Positions 1 through 4,949 of a DNA stretch of 5,140 nucleotides are shown here, piece by piece. The position numbers and the translations under genes were made by a program. The stretch's first letter is position 1. Each line of letters starts with the position of its first letter. The DNA is from Paracoccaceae bacterium (GTDB taxonomy: Bacteria; Pseudomonadota; Alphaproteobacteria; Rhodobacterales; Rhodobacteraceae), in NCBI GenBank assembly GCA_026997055.1, contig JALWJU010000227.1, positions 1 to 5,140 on the forward strand. Direction: 5' to 3'. Below the pieces are notes generated by a model. It saw only the letters and a list, made by a program, of their open reading frames with translations. It had not been told where the DNA came from and made no database searches.

Positions 1-12
1 GAAGAAGGATTG

Positions 13-36
13 GGTCAGGCGGTCAGGCGGTCAGGC
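13..36. repeat. three perfect tandem copies of an 8-bp unit over the ltaE stop codon
   Basis: The unit GGTCAGGC occurs three times without interruption (13-20, 21-28, 29-36). The last codons and the TGA stop of the threonine aldolase gene (25-23) fall inside it. On the coding strand the unit reads GCCTGACC, so the second copy supplies GCC TGA and the third copy lies just after the stop. The unit length is not a multiple of three, but gain of a copy would leave the stop unchanged because it arises from the second copy read. It may be a replication-slippage product. No function is apparent. Confidence 0.75.
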
Positions 37-1081
37 TGCGCAGGATTTGCAGGAACCGGTCGATGCTTTCTTGCGGCGTGGACCAGGCGCAGACGAGGCG
101 GGCGGTCAGGGGTTCTTCCGGGGTACCCTTCTGCGCATCGCCGTCCATGAGGTGATACTCTGCGCCGGCGGCCAGAAGGCGCTGGTGCAGGGCGCGGGGA
201 AAGCGGGCGAAGAGGATGTTGCCCTGTGGCTCGGGGGCGATTTCGACTGCGCCGATTTCGCGCAGGCCGTTTGCGAGGCGGGCGGTGCGCGCATTGGCGC
301 TGCGGGCGAGATCGAGCCAGAGCCCGCCCTCGAGATAGGCGAGCATCTGCGCGGCGAGGTAGCGGTGCTTGGACAGAAGCTGGCCCGCGCGCATCCGGCG
401 CAAGGCAAGCTCGCGGGCGCGTGCCGGGTCGAACAGGATCACCGCTTCCGCGCCCATGGCGCCATTCTTGGTGGCGCCGAAGCTGAGCGCATCCACCCCG
501 GCTTTCCAGGTCATTTCGGCGGGGCTTGCGCCGGTGGCGGCGAGCGCATTGGCAAGGCGCGCGCCGTCGAGGTGGACCGGCAGGCCGGCTGCGTGGGCGA
601 TGCGGGCGAGGGTTGCGATTTCGCCGGGCGAATAGAGCGTGCCGAGCTCGGTGAGGTTGGTGAGCGAGAGGGCGCCGGGGGCGCCGTCATGCTCGGAGTG
701 AAAGCGCGCCGGGTCGAGCGCCTGGGCCAGCGCCTCGGGGCGCATCTTGCCCGCGTCAGCCGCAACCGGGGTGAGCTTGGCCCCGCCGGTGTAGAATTCG
801 GGCGCGTTGCATTCGTGGTTGATCACATGGGCGTCGGGGGTTGCGTAGATGGTCTGGAAGGGCTCTGCCAGGGTCGCGAGCGCCAGCGCATTGGCGGCGG
901 TGCCGGAAGCGAGCAGGAAGATCTCGGCCTCGGGCGCCTCGGGGGTGGCACGCAGGGCGTCGCGGGCGCGCGCGGTCAGCGCATCGTCGCCATAGGCCAT
1001 GGCGTCGCCCTCGTTGGCGGCGGCGAGGGCCTCCATGATCGCCGGGTGCACCGGCCCGCCATTGTCGGAAGCAAAGAACAT
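23..1081 (-). CDS. ltaE: low-specificity L-threonine aldolase (PLP-dependent beta-eliminating lyase family)
   Basis: This 352-residue cytoplasmic enzyme is predicted to cleave L-threonine or L-allo-threonine to glycine and acetaldehyde using pyridoxal phosphate (fold type I). Visible family features are the N-terminal FASDN (3-7), AYGDD (29-33), a phosphate-binding ASGTAAN loop (58-64), an HxxxxECxAPEF segment (85-96), HLDGAR (170-175) with the Asp expected to contact the PLP ring nitrogen, and SFGATKNG (200-207) with Lys205 as the Schiff-base lysine. Length is normal for the family. The same frame is open upstream to 1471, but the conserved N-terminus begins at this ATG, and GAGGAG at 1095-1090 sits 8 nt before it. 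The start shares one base with the stop of the upstream YcgN-family gene (TGATG), so translation is probably coupled. The family assignment is strong. The exact substrate, including stereopreference or other beta-hydroxy amino acids, cannot be told from sequence. Confidence 0.9.
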   Translation of the reverse strand: MFFASDNGGPVHPAIMEALAAANEGDAMAYGDDALTARARDALRATPEAPEAEIFLLASGTAANALALATLAEPFQTIYATPDAHVINHECNAPEFYTGGAKLTPVAADAGKMRPEALAQALDPARFHSEHDGAPGALSLTNLTELGTLYSPGEIATLARIAHAAGLPVHLDGARLANALAATGASPAEMTWKAGVDALSFGATKNGAMGAEAVILFDPARARELALRRMRAGQLLSKHRYLAAQMLAYLEGGLWLDLARSANARTARLANGLREIGAVEIAPEPQGNILFARFPRALHQRLLAAGAEYHLMDGDAQKGTPEEPLTARLVCAWSTPQESIDRFLQILRSLTA

Positions 1082-1539
1082 CACACCGGCTCCTCTATCA
1101 GGTAGTCTTCCCATTCGTCCTCGGGCACTTCGAATTCGGGCGTACTCCAGCCCCGCACCGACTGGCCGGCGCGGTGCACGCTCTCGGGGTCGCCGCTGAT
1201 CAGCGGGTGCCAGTCGGGCAAGGGCCGGCCCTCGTGGCGCAGGCGGTAGGCGCAGCTTCTGGGCATGAAATAGGCGGTGCGGGAGATGTTCTTCGGACTC
1301 AGCACGATGCATTCGGGCACGAATTGCAGGCGGGTTTCGTATTGGCCGCAGCGGCAGGTCTCGCCGTCGAGCAGGCGGCAGGCGATGGAGGTGAAGGTGA
1401 CCTCGCCGCTGTCTTCGTCTTCGAGCTTGTTGAGGCAGCACTTGCCGCAGCCGTCGCAGAGCGCCTCCCATTCGCGCCGGTTGAGCTGGGTGAGCGGAAG
1501 CTCCCAGAAGCGCGGGCGCAGGCGGGCGGTGCTGGTCAT
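1081..1539 (-). CDS. YcgN-family (UPF0260) cysteine-cluster protein
   Basis: This 152-residue soluble protein closely resembles, from memory, the E. coli YcgN family in length and in the order of its motifs. It has nine cysteines: the family signature CDGCGKCC (C28, C31, C34, C35), then C54 in IACRLLD, C62 and C64 in CRC, C77, and C96 in SCAYR. It also has the conserved DWHPL (109-113) and a SVRG stretch (127-130). The CxxCxxCC family is thought to bind zinc or an iron-sulphur centre, but its biochemical role is unknown, so no function is assigned. The start ATG overlaps the ribF stop by 4 nt (ATGA at 1539-1536), and the stop overlaps the ltaE start by one base. It is therefore the middle gene of a coupled ribF-ycgN-ltaE unit. 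No strong Shine-Dalgarno sequence is seen, consistent with re-initiation after ribF. The flanking cofactor genes (FAD, PLP) make a redox or metal role plausible but unproven. Confidence 0.9.
   Translation of the reverse strand: MTSTARLRPRFWELPLTQLNRREWEALCDGCGKCCLNKLEDEDSGEVTFTSIACRLLDGETCRCGQYETRLQFVPECIVLSPKNISRTAYFMPRSCAYRLRHEGRPLPDWHPLISGDPESVHRAGQSVRGWSTPEFEVPEDEWEDYLIEEPV
1090..1095 (-). promoter_or_regulatory. ribosome binding site deciding the ltaE start
   Basis: On the minus strand this reads GAGGAG, 8 nt upstream of the ATG at 1081. It lies inside the end of the YcgN-family gene. It supports the short 352-residue start over the open upstream extension of the same frame, whose translation is low-complexity and Arg/Pro-rich. 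Confidence 0.75.
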
Positions 1540-2474
1540 GGCGCCGCCAGTATCTCGCGCGCGCGGGCGCAGTCGGCGTGCATCTGCGCGATCAGATCGT
1601 CGAGGCTGTCAAACGCCTCTTCGGGGCGCAGATATTCGATCAGGGCGACGGAGATATGCGCGCCGTAGAGGTCGCCCTTGAAGTCGAACAGGTAGCTTTC
1701 GAGATTGGGCAGATTCTCGCCAAAGGTCGGCCGCACCCCGAGCGAGGCCGCCCCGCCATAGGTGCCCCTGAAGGGGCCGGTCAGCACCTCGGCCTCGACC
1801 GCATAGACCCCGAAGCGCGGCGGGTGCAGGCCGGCGATCGACATGTTGGCGGTGGGAAAGCCCAGGTCGCGGCCGCGCTGGTCGCCCCGGATCACCTCGC
1901 CGTCGATCCGGTGCCAGTGGCCGAGCATGGCGGCGGCGTCGCGCGGCCGGCCCTCGCTCAGCGCGGTGCGGATGGCGGTGGAGGAGACTTCGCCGAGCTT
2001 GCCCCTGAGCAGCGGGGCGATGGTGACGCCGAAGCCCATCTCGGCGCCGAAGCGGGCGAGATCGTCGGCAGAGCCCGCGCGCCCGGCACCGAAGCGGAAA
2101 TCCTCGCCCACCACCACATGGCTGAGCCCCAGCCCCCCGGCCAGCACGTCGCGGGCGAATTGCTCGGGGGTCAGCGCCGAGAGGGAGGCGTTGAAATTGA
2201 GCTCATAGAGCTTTTCCACCCCCAGCTTCGCCAGCCGGTTGGCGCGCGCCTCGGCGCTCATCAGGCGAAAGGGCGGGGCCTTGGGGGCGAAATACTGGCG
2301 CGGATGCGGCTCGAAGGTGACCACCCCCAGCGGCGCGCCCAGGCGCTCGGCATTGCTGCGGGCGAGGTCGATCACATGCCGGTGGCCCAGATGCACCCCG
2401 TCGAAATTGCCGATCGCCGCCGAAGCGCCACGATCCTTGCCCTTCACGAACTGGTAGTCGCGGATGATGTCCAT
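1536..2474 (-). CDS. ribF: bifunctional riboflavin kinase / FAD synthetase
   Basis: This 312-residue cytoplasmic enzyme phosphorylates riboflavin to FMN with ATP, then adenylylates FMN to FAD. The N-terminal FAD synthetase (nucleotidyltransferase) half shows GNFDGVHLGH (22-31), FEPHP (54-58), VGEDFRFGAGRAG (122-134) and SSTAIR (164-169). The C-terminal kinase half shows GRDLGFPTAN (201-210), with the PTAN Thr and Asn that hold Mg-ATP, then LGVRPTFG (245-252) and the presumed catalytic Glu259 in LESYLFDF. Length is usual for bacterial RibF and both domains look intact. The ATG at 2474 fits the conserved N-terminus. The preceding bases carry no clear Shine-Dalgarno sequence, and I see no FMN riboswitch or convincing promoter in the 172-nt gap upstream. 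It is the first gene of the block with ycgN and ltaE, overlapping ycgN by 4 nt. It could be transcribed separately or by read-through from fmt. Confidence 0.96.
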   Translation of the reverse strand: MDIIRDYQFVKGKDRGASAAIGNFDGVHLGHRHVIDLARSNAERLGAPLGVVTFEPHPRQYFAPKAPPFRLMSAEARANRLAKLGVEKLYELNFNASLSALTPEQFARDVLAGGLGLSHVVVGEDFRFGAGRAGSADDLARFGAEMGFGVTIAPLLRGKLGEVSSTAIRTALSEGRPRDAAAMLGHWHRIDGEVIRGDQRGRDLGFPTANMSIAGLHPPRFGVYAVEAEVLTGPFRGTYGGAASLGVRPTFGENLPNLESYLFDFKGDLYGAHISVALIEYLRPEEAFDSLDDLIAQMHADCARAREILAAP

Positions 2475-2606
2475 GCGCCGTGCCTAGCCGAGGGGGGCTG
2501 GCGGTGCAAGGGAAGGATGTGGCGCCAGAGGCCCGGAAAGCGGCGCCGGAGCGGCCGGAGCGATTTTTCTGCAGCCAATCGGGGCGCGCGGGGAAGGTCC
2601 CGGCGC

Positions 2607-2649
2607 TAGCAACTGTATTTGTCAGGTAGCCTGAGAAATACAGTTGCTA
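2607..2649. repeat. 43-bp near-perfect palindrome (14-bp arms plus 5-bp inner stem)
   Basis: Outer arms TAGCAACTGTATTT (2607-2620) and AAATACAGTTGCTA (2636-2649) are exact reverse complements. Inside them a G/G mismatch (2621/2635) is followed by a second exact stem, TCAGG (2622-2626) and CCTGA (2630-2634), with a 3-nt loop TAG. The element is AT-rich compared with its surroundings and begins and ends with TA. On the minus strand its first three bases are the TAG stop of the small membrane protein gene. It would form a strong RNA or DNA hairpin in the def-fmt to ribF interval. No U-run follows on either strand, so it is not a canonical rho-independent terminator. Possible roles are transcript-end stabilisation or attenuation between the two blocks, a protein-binding dyad, or a small mobile palindromic (MITE- or REP-like) element. 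The structure itself is certain; its role is not. Confidence 0.9.
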
Positions 2650-2883
2650 ACGGCGCCAGCGGGTGGGCACGATGACGAGCGCACCGGCGGCGGAGAGGAT
2701 GGCGTTGAGCCCCGGGGAGCGGAAACCGATATTGAACATCAGGGCGACGAAGTGGAAGAGCAGCGCCCCGCCGACGCAGATGATGATGCTTTGCAGGATG
2801 CCGTTCCGGGTAAAGCCCTTGATCTCGGAGAGATAGCCGATGATGCCGGCGATGACGACGGTGCCGATCAGGGTGGGAAACAT
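2647..2883 (-). CDS. small membrane protein, GlsB/YeaQ/YmgE (transglycosylase-associated) type
   Basis: This 78-residue, very hydrophobic protein has three predicted membrane helices (about 3-17, 29-50 and 58-73) and a basic C-terminus TRWRR. The Gly-rich first helix, the FTRNGILQSIIICVGGALL segment and the Gly/Ala-rich last helix resemble the transglycosylase-associated / YeaQ-YmgE stress-response family. The match is by pattern and moderate in strength. Molecular function of that family is not established, although it is often linked to stress. The ATG at 2883 is chosen because GGAGG at 2893-2889 sits 5 nt upstream. The same frame is open to 2997, but that extension is antisense-like within fmt. 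The gene starts one base after the fmt stop (TGA-A-ATG), so it is the last member of the def-def-fmt unit. Its TAG stop is the first three bases of the 43-bp palindrome, so the C-terminus may have been set by arrival of that element. Confidence 0.8.
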   Translation of the reverse strand: MFPTLIGTVVIAGIIGYLSEIKGFTRNGILQSIIICVGGALLFHFVALMFNIGFRSPGLNAILSAAGALVIVPTRWRR

Positions 2884-2884
2884 T

Positions 2885-3793
2885 TCAGCCTCCGAGGATG
2901 GTGCCGGGCGCAAGCGGCATGCCGCGCAGGAAGGAATCGGCCTCGAGCGCCTGTTTGCCCTGGCGCTGGGCGCTGAGGATCTCGACCGCGCCTTCACCGC
3001 AGGCGATGGTGAGGCCGTGGAGCACCTCGCCCGGGCGGCCCTCTCCCTCGGCCAGACGGCTCATCAGGAGCTTGAGGCGGGTTCCCTCGGCCGTGGTCCA
3101 TGCGCCGGGAAAGGGCGACAGGGCGCGAATCCGGCGGTCGATCTCCACCGCCGGGCGGCTCCAGTCGATGCGCGCTTCGTCCTTGCCGATCTTGGCCGCA
3201 TAGGTGGCGCGGGCCTCGTCCTGCGGCTCGGGGGCGAGGGCGGGGAGCCGGTCGAGCACGCGCCCGATCAGCGCCGCTCCCATGGCGGCGAGGCGGTCAT
3301 GCAGGCTGGCAGCGGTGTCTTCGGGGCCGATCGGCGTGGCCTCGCGCATCAGCACCGGGCCGGTATCGAGCCCCGCCTCCATCTGCATGATGCTGATGCC
3401 GGTCCGATCGTCGCCGGCCATGATCGCCCGCTGGATCGGCGCCGCCCCCCGCCAGCGGGGAAGCAGGCTTGCGTGGATGTTGAGGCAGCCGTGGGCGGGG
3501 GCATCCAGCACCGCCTGCGGCAGGATCAGCCCGTAGGCCACCACCACCGCCGCATCGGCTTCGAGCGCGGCAAGGGCCTCCTGCTCGGCCGGCTCTTTCA
3601 GTGTGGCGGGCGTGCGCACTTCCAGCCCCAGGGCGCGGGCGCGGGTCTCGACCGGGCCGGGCCGGGGCTTCTTGCCGCGCCCGGCGGGGCGCGCCGGCCG
3701 GGTATAGACGGCGGCGATCTCGTGGCCCGCCGCCGCCAGCGCCTCCAGCGCCGGCACCGAGAAGTCTGGCGTCCCCATGAAGATCAGTCGCAT
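2885..3793 (-). CDS. fmt: methionyl-tRNA formyltransferase
   Basis: This 302-residue enzyme transfers a formyl group from 10-formyl-tetrahydrofolate to the amino group of Met-tRNA(fMet), making the bacterial initiator tRNA. The N-terminal Rossmann-type catalytic domain opens with MRLIFMGTPDFSVP (1-14) and carries the catalytic set N105, H107 in NIHASLLPRWRG (105-116) and D143 in GLDTGPV (141-147). A basic loop (RPAGRGKKPRPG, 36-47) corresponds to the tRNA-contacting insertion. The C-terminal OB-like domain shows RALSPFPGAW (223-232) and ends with a family-typical QRQGKQ (276-281). Length is slightly short of the E. coli enzyme but complete. The ATG at 3793 has AAGGGA at 3807-3802, 8 nt upstream, and fits the family N-terminus. 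A GTG seven codons earlier (3814) is less likely. The start overlaps the stop of the upstream deformylase paralogue by one base. Placement after def is the common bacterial arrangement. Confidence 0.97.
   Translation of the reverse strand: MRLIFMGTPDFSVPALEALAAAGHEIAAVYTRPARPAGRGKKPRPGPVETRARALGLEVRTPATLKEPAEQEALAALEADAAVVVAYGLILPQAVLDAPAHGCLNIHASLLPRWRGAAPIQRAIMAGDDRTGISIMQMEAGLDTGPVLMREATPIGPEDTAASLHDRLAAMGAALIGRVLDRLPALAPEPQDEARATYAAKIGKDEARIDWSRPAVEIDRRIRALSPFPGAWTTAEGTRLKLLMSRLAEGEGRPGEVLHGLTIACGEGAVEILSAQRQGKQALEADSFLRGMPLAPGTILGG
2889..2893 (-). promoter_or_regulatory. ribosome binding site for the small membrane protein
   Basis: It reads GGAGG on the minus strand, 5 nt before the ATG at 2883 and within the last codons of fmt. 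It is one of the strongest Shine-Dalgarno matches in the window and argues that this small gene is real and that its start is at 2883. Confidence 0.8.
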
Positions 3794-4302
3794 CAGTTTC
3801 GTCCCTTTTGCCACTTCCTGAGCAGCATGTCGCGCTTGAGCCTGCTCAGACGGTCAAAATACATCCGCCCCGCGAGGTGGTCGATCTGGTGCTGCACCGA
3901 GGTCGCCCAGAGGCCGACGAAATCGCGCTCCTCCGCCTCGCCCTCGGCATTGAGAAAGCCCACCGTCACCGCGCGCGGACGCTTGATCGTGGCCGAGACG
4001 CCGGGGAGGTTGGGGCTCGCCTCCTCATGGGCGCTGAGCCGGGTGCTGGCATGGAGGATCTGCGGATTGGCCATGCGCACCGCCTGGCCGCGCGCCTCGG
4101 AGGCATCGACCACCGCCAGCGCCAGCGGGATGCCCAGCTGCACCGCCGCGAGGCCCACCCCGGGCATGGCCTCCATCGCCTCGATCATCTCGTCCCAGAT
4201 CGCGCGGATCTCGTCGGTGACTTCCTCCACCGGCGCGGCCGGTGTCCTCAGACGCTTGTCGGGCCAGATCACGAAGGGCCGGTGGGACCGGACGGCGCTC
4301 AT
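3793..4302 (-). CDS. def: peptide deformylase paralogue with degenerate active site (probable pseudoenzyme)
   Basis: This 169-residue protein has the full peptide deformylase fold signature but altered catalytic residues. Motif 1 is intact (GVGLAAVQ, 48-55). Motif 2, normally EGCLS with a metal-binding Cys, reads EASPN (94-98), so the Cys position is Ser96. Motif 3, normally HExDH, reads HQIDH (138-142), so both His ligands remain but the general-base Glu is Gln139. In known deformylases the Cys and Glu are needed for metal binding and hydrolysis, so normal activity is unlikely. The frame is undamaged and the rest aligns well with the upstream gene (shared LWAT, VQH, DHL..LF/MYFD and basic tail), which argues against decay. 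It overlaps the intact def by 4 nt and fmt by one base, and has no good Shine-Dalgarno sequence of its own. A role as a partner of active deformylase, a ribosome-bound regulator, or an enzyme with altered substrate or metal is possible. None is shown. Confidence 0.92.
   Translation of the reverse strand: MSAVRSHRPFVIWPDKRLRTPAAPVEEVTDEIRAIWDEMIEAMEAMPGVGLAAVQLGIPLALAVVDASEARGQAVRMANPQILHASTRLSAHEEASPNLPGVSATIKRPRAVTVGFLNAEGEAEERDFVGLWATSVQHQIDHLAGRMYFDRLSRLKRDMLLRKWQKGRN
3802..3807 (-). promoter_or_regulatory. ribosome binding site deciding the fmt start
   Basis: It reads AAGGGA on the minus strand, 8 nt upstream of the ATG at 3793, and lies inside the C-terminal codons of the deformylase paralogue. 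It favours the ATG over the in-frame GTG at 3814. Confidence 0.6.
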
Positions 4303-4826
4303 CCGGCGGCGCGGGCGCGTTCGCGCTTGAGCTTGACCATCTTGCGGGTGATCAGCTGGCGCTTGAGCGGCTTCAGGTAGTCGATGAACAGCTTGCCTTC
4401 GAGATGGTCGATCTCGTGCTGCACGCAGGTGGCCCAGAGGCCGGTAAAGACCTCCTGCCGCGCCCTGCCGTCGCGGTCGATCCAGGCGACCTCCACCTCG
4501 GCCGGGCGGGTCACCTCGGCATATTGCTCGGGGATCGAAAGGCAGCCTTCCTCATAGGTGCTGGTCTCGTCGGAGCGGGCGACGATCTCGGGGTTGAACA
4601 TGGCGATGGGGCGCGGTGCCGCACCCTCTTCCTTCACGCAATCGAGCACGATCACGCGCTTGAGCAGGCCGATCTGCGGCGCGGCGAGGCCGATCCCCGG
4701 CGCGTCATACATGGTCTCCAGCATGTCGTCGGCCAGCACGCGCAGCTCGTCCGACAGGTCGGACACGGGGGCGGCGACCTTTTTCAGGCGCGGGTCGGGG
4801 TGGATCAGGATCGGGCGCAGGGTCAT
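4299..4826 (-). CDS. def: peptide deformylase
   Basis: This 175-residue iron- or zinc-dependent hydrolase removes the N-formyl group from nascent proteins at the ribosome exit. All three family motifs are intact: GIGLAAPQ (44-51), EGCLS (93-97, metal ligand Cys95), and HEIDH (137-141; ligands His137 and His141, catalytic Glu138). Length and the basic C-terminal tail (about 152-175), which in this family contacts the ribosome, are normal. It is the first gene of the def-def paralogue-fmt-small membrane protein unit, and its stop overlaps the next start by 4 nt (ATGA at 4302-4299). The ATG at 4826 matches the family N-terminus. The bases before it hold no clear Shine-Dalgarno sequence. A poor promoter-like pair on the minus strand (TTGCAA at 4861-4856, TTACAT at 4839-4834, 16-nt spacing) would put the transcript start at or very near the ATG, which would make the message leaderless. 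That is weak inference. Confidence 0.97.
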   Translation of the reverse strand: MTLRPILIHPDPRLKKVAAPVSDLSDELRVLADDMLETMYDAPGIGLAAPQIGLLKRVIVLDCVKEEGAAPRPIAMFNPEIVARSDETSTYEEGCLSIPEQYAEVTRPAEVEVAWIDRDGRARQEVFTGLWATCVQHEIDHLEGKLFIDYLKPLKRQLITRKMVKLKRERARAAG

Positions 4827-4880
4827 GGCCCCGATGTAATTGGCGGAGAGGGGTTTTGCAAGCCGGAGGCGGCGGGCTGG

Positions 4881-4900
4881 ATGTAACCTTGACGTTACAT
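4881..4900. promoter_or_regulatory. operator 1: dyad TGTAAC-N6-GTTACA over the -35 box
   Basis: ATGTAAC (4881-4887) and GTTACAT (4894-4900) form a perfect 7-bp inverted repeat with a 6-bp spacer. The spacer contains most of the -35 hexamer TTGACG of the plus-strand promoter. The same 18-bp dyad recurs 34 bp downstream. The size, symmetry and overlap with a promoter fit a dimeric repressor of the TetR/AcrR kind, but the binding protein is not encoded in this window. Confidence 0.75.
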
Positions 4901-4917
4901 CACGGGCGATCTATATG
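4889..4917 (+). promoter_or_regulatory. sigma70-type promoter for the plus-strand gene
   Basis: A -35 hexamer TTGACG (4889-4894, 5 of 6 consensus bases) and a -10 hexamer TATATG (4912-4917, 4 of 6) are separated by exactly 17 nt. The expected start point is about 4924-4925, giving a leader of about 25 nt before the ATG at 4950. Both boxes are covered by operator dyads, so the promoter is probably repressed unless an inducer is present. Confidence 0.7.
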
Positions 4918-4933
4918 TAACGCAAAGGTTACA
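4916..4933. promoter_or_regulatory. operator 2: dyad TGTAAC-N6-GTTACA over the -10 end and start point
   Basis: TGTAAC (4916-4921) and GTTACA (4928-4933) repeat exactly the half-sites and the 6-bp spacer length of operator 1. The spacer sequence differs (GCAAAG against CTTGAC), which suggests selection on the half-sites rather than a simple duplication. The site overlaps the last two bases of the -10 box and the predicted transcription start. The centre-to-centre distance to operator 1 is 34 bp, a little over three helical turns. Confidence 0.75.
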
Positions 4934-4939
4934 CGCGAT

Positions 4940-4943
4940 GGAG
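4940..4943 (+). promoter_or_regulatory. ribosome binding site deciding the start of the plus-strand gene
   Basis: GGAG lies 6 nt upstream of the ATG at 4950. The in-frame ATG at 4938, twelve bases earlier, has no Shine-Dalgarno sequence and overlaps this site, so 4950 is preferred. Confidence 0.65.
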
Positions 4944-4949
4944 ACGACC

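Noticed and set aside
47..1105. Long plus-strand open frame of 352 codons opposite ltaE
   Set aside because: It is the mirror frame of the threonine aldolase gene in GC-rich DNA. Its translation is Gly/Glu/Ala-rich with no family motif, and the minus-strand protein is unmistakable.
1082..1471. N-terminal extension of the threonine aldolase frame
   Set aside because: It lies over the YcgN-family gene in another frame and is Arg/Pro/His-rich. The conserved N-terminus and the GAGGAG site both point to the ATG at 1081.
2541..2572. GC-rich stretch followed by TTTTT on the plus strand as a terminator
   Set aside because: The stem pairing is short and imperfect, and no plus-strand gene ends there.
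1578..2609. Plus-strand open frame of 343 codons opposite ribF
   Set aside because: Antisense shadow of RibF, with no recognisable motifs and no promoter or Shine-Dalgarno site.
2607..2649. Palindrome read as an integron attC site or a LexA box
   Set aside because: The ends do not match the GTTRRRY/RYYYAAC core sites. The CTGTA/TACAG half-sites are far too widely spaced for an enterobacterial LexA box and do not resemble the alphaproteobacterial GAAC-N7-GAAC motif.
2884..2997. N-terminal extension of the small membrane protein frame
   Set aside because: It overlaps fmt and gives a Ser/Arg-rich segment unlike the family. GGAGG 5 nt before 2883 marks the start.
2840..4330. Plus-strand open frame of 496 codons opposite fmt and the deformylase paralogue
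   Set aside because: It runs across the boundary of two well-supported minus-strand genes and is low-complexity. Long antisense frames are expected at this base composition.
4938..4949. Alternative ATG at 4938 for the plus-strand gene
   Set aside because: It has no Shine-Dalgarno sequence and is only about 14 nt from the predicted transcript start. GGAG is well placed for the ATG at 4950.
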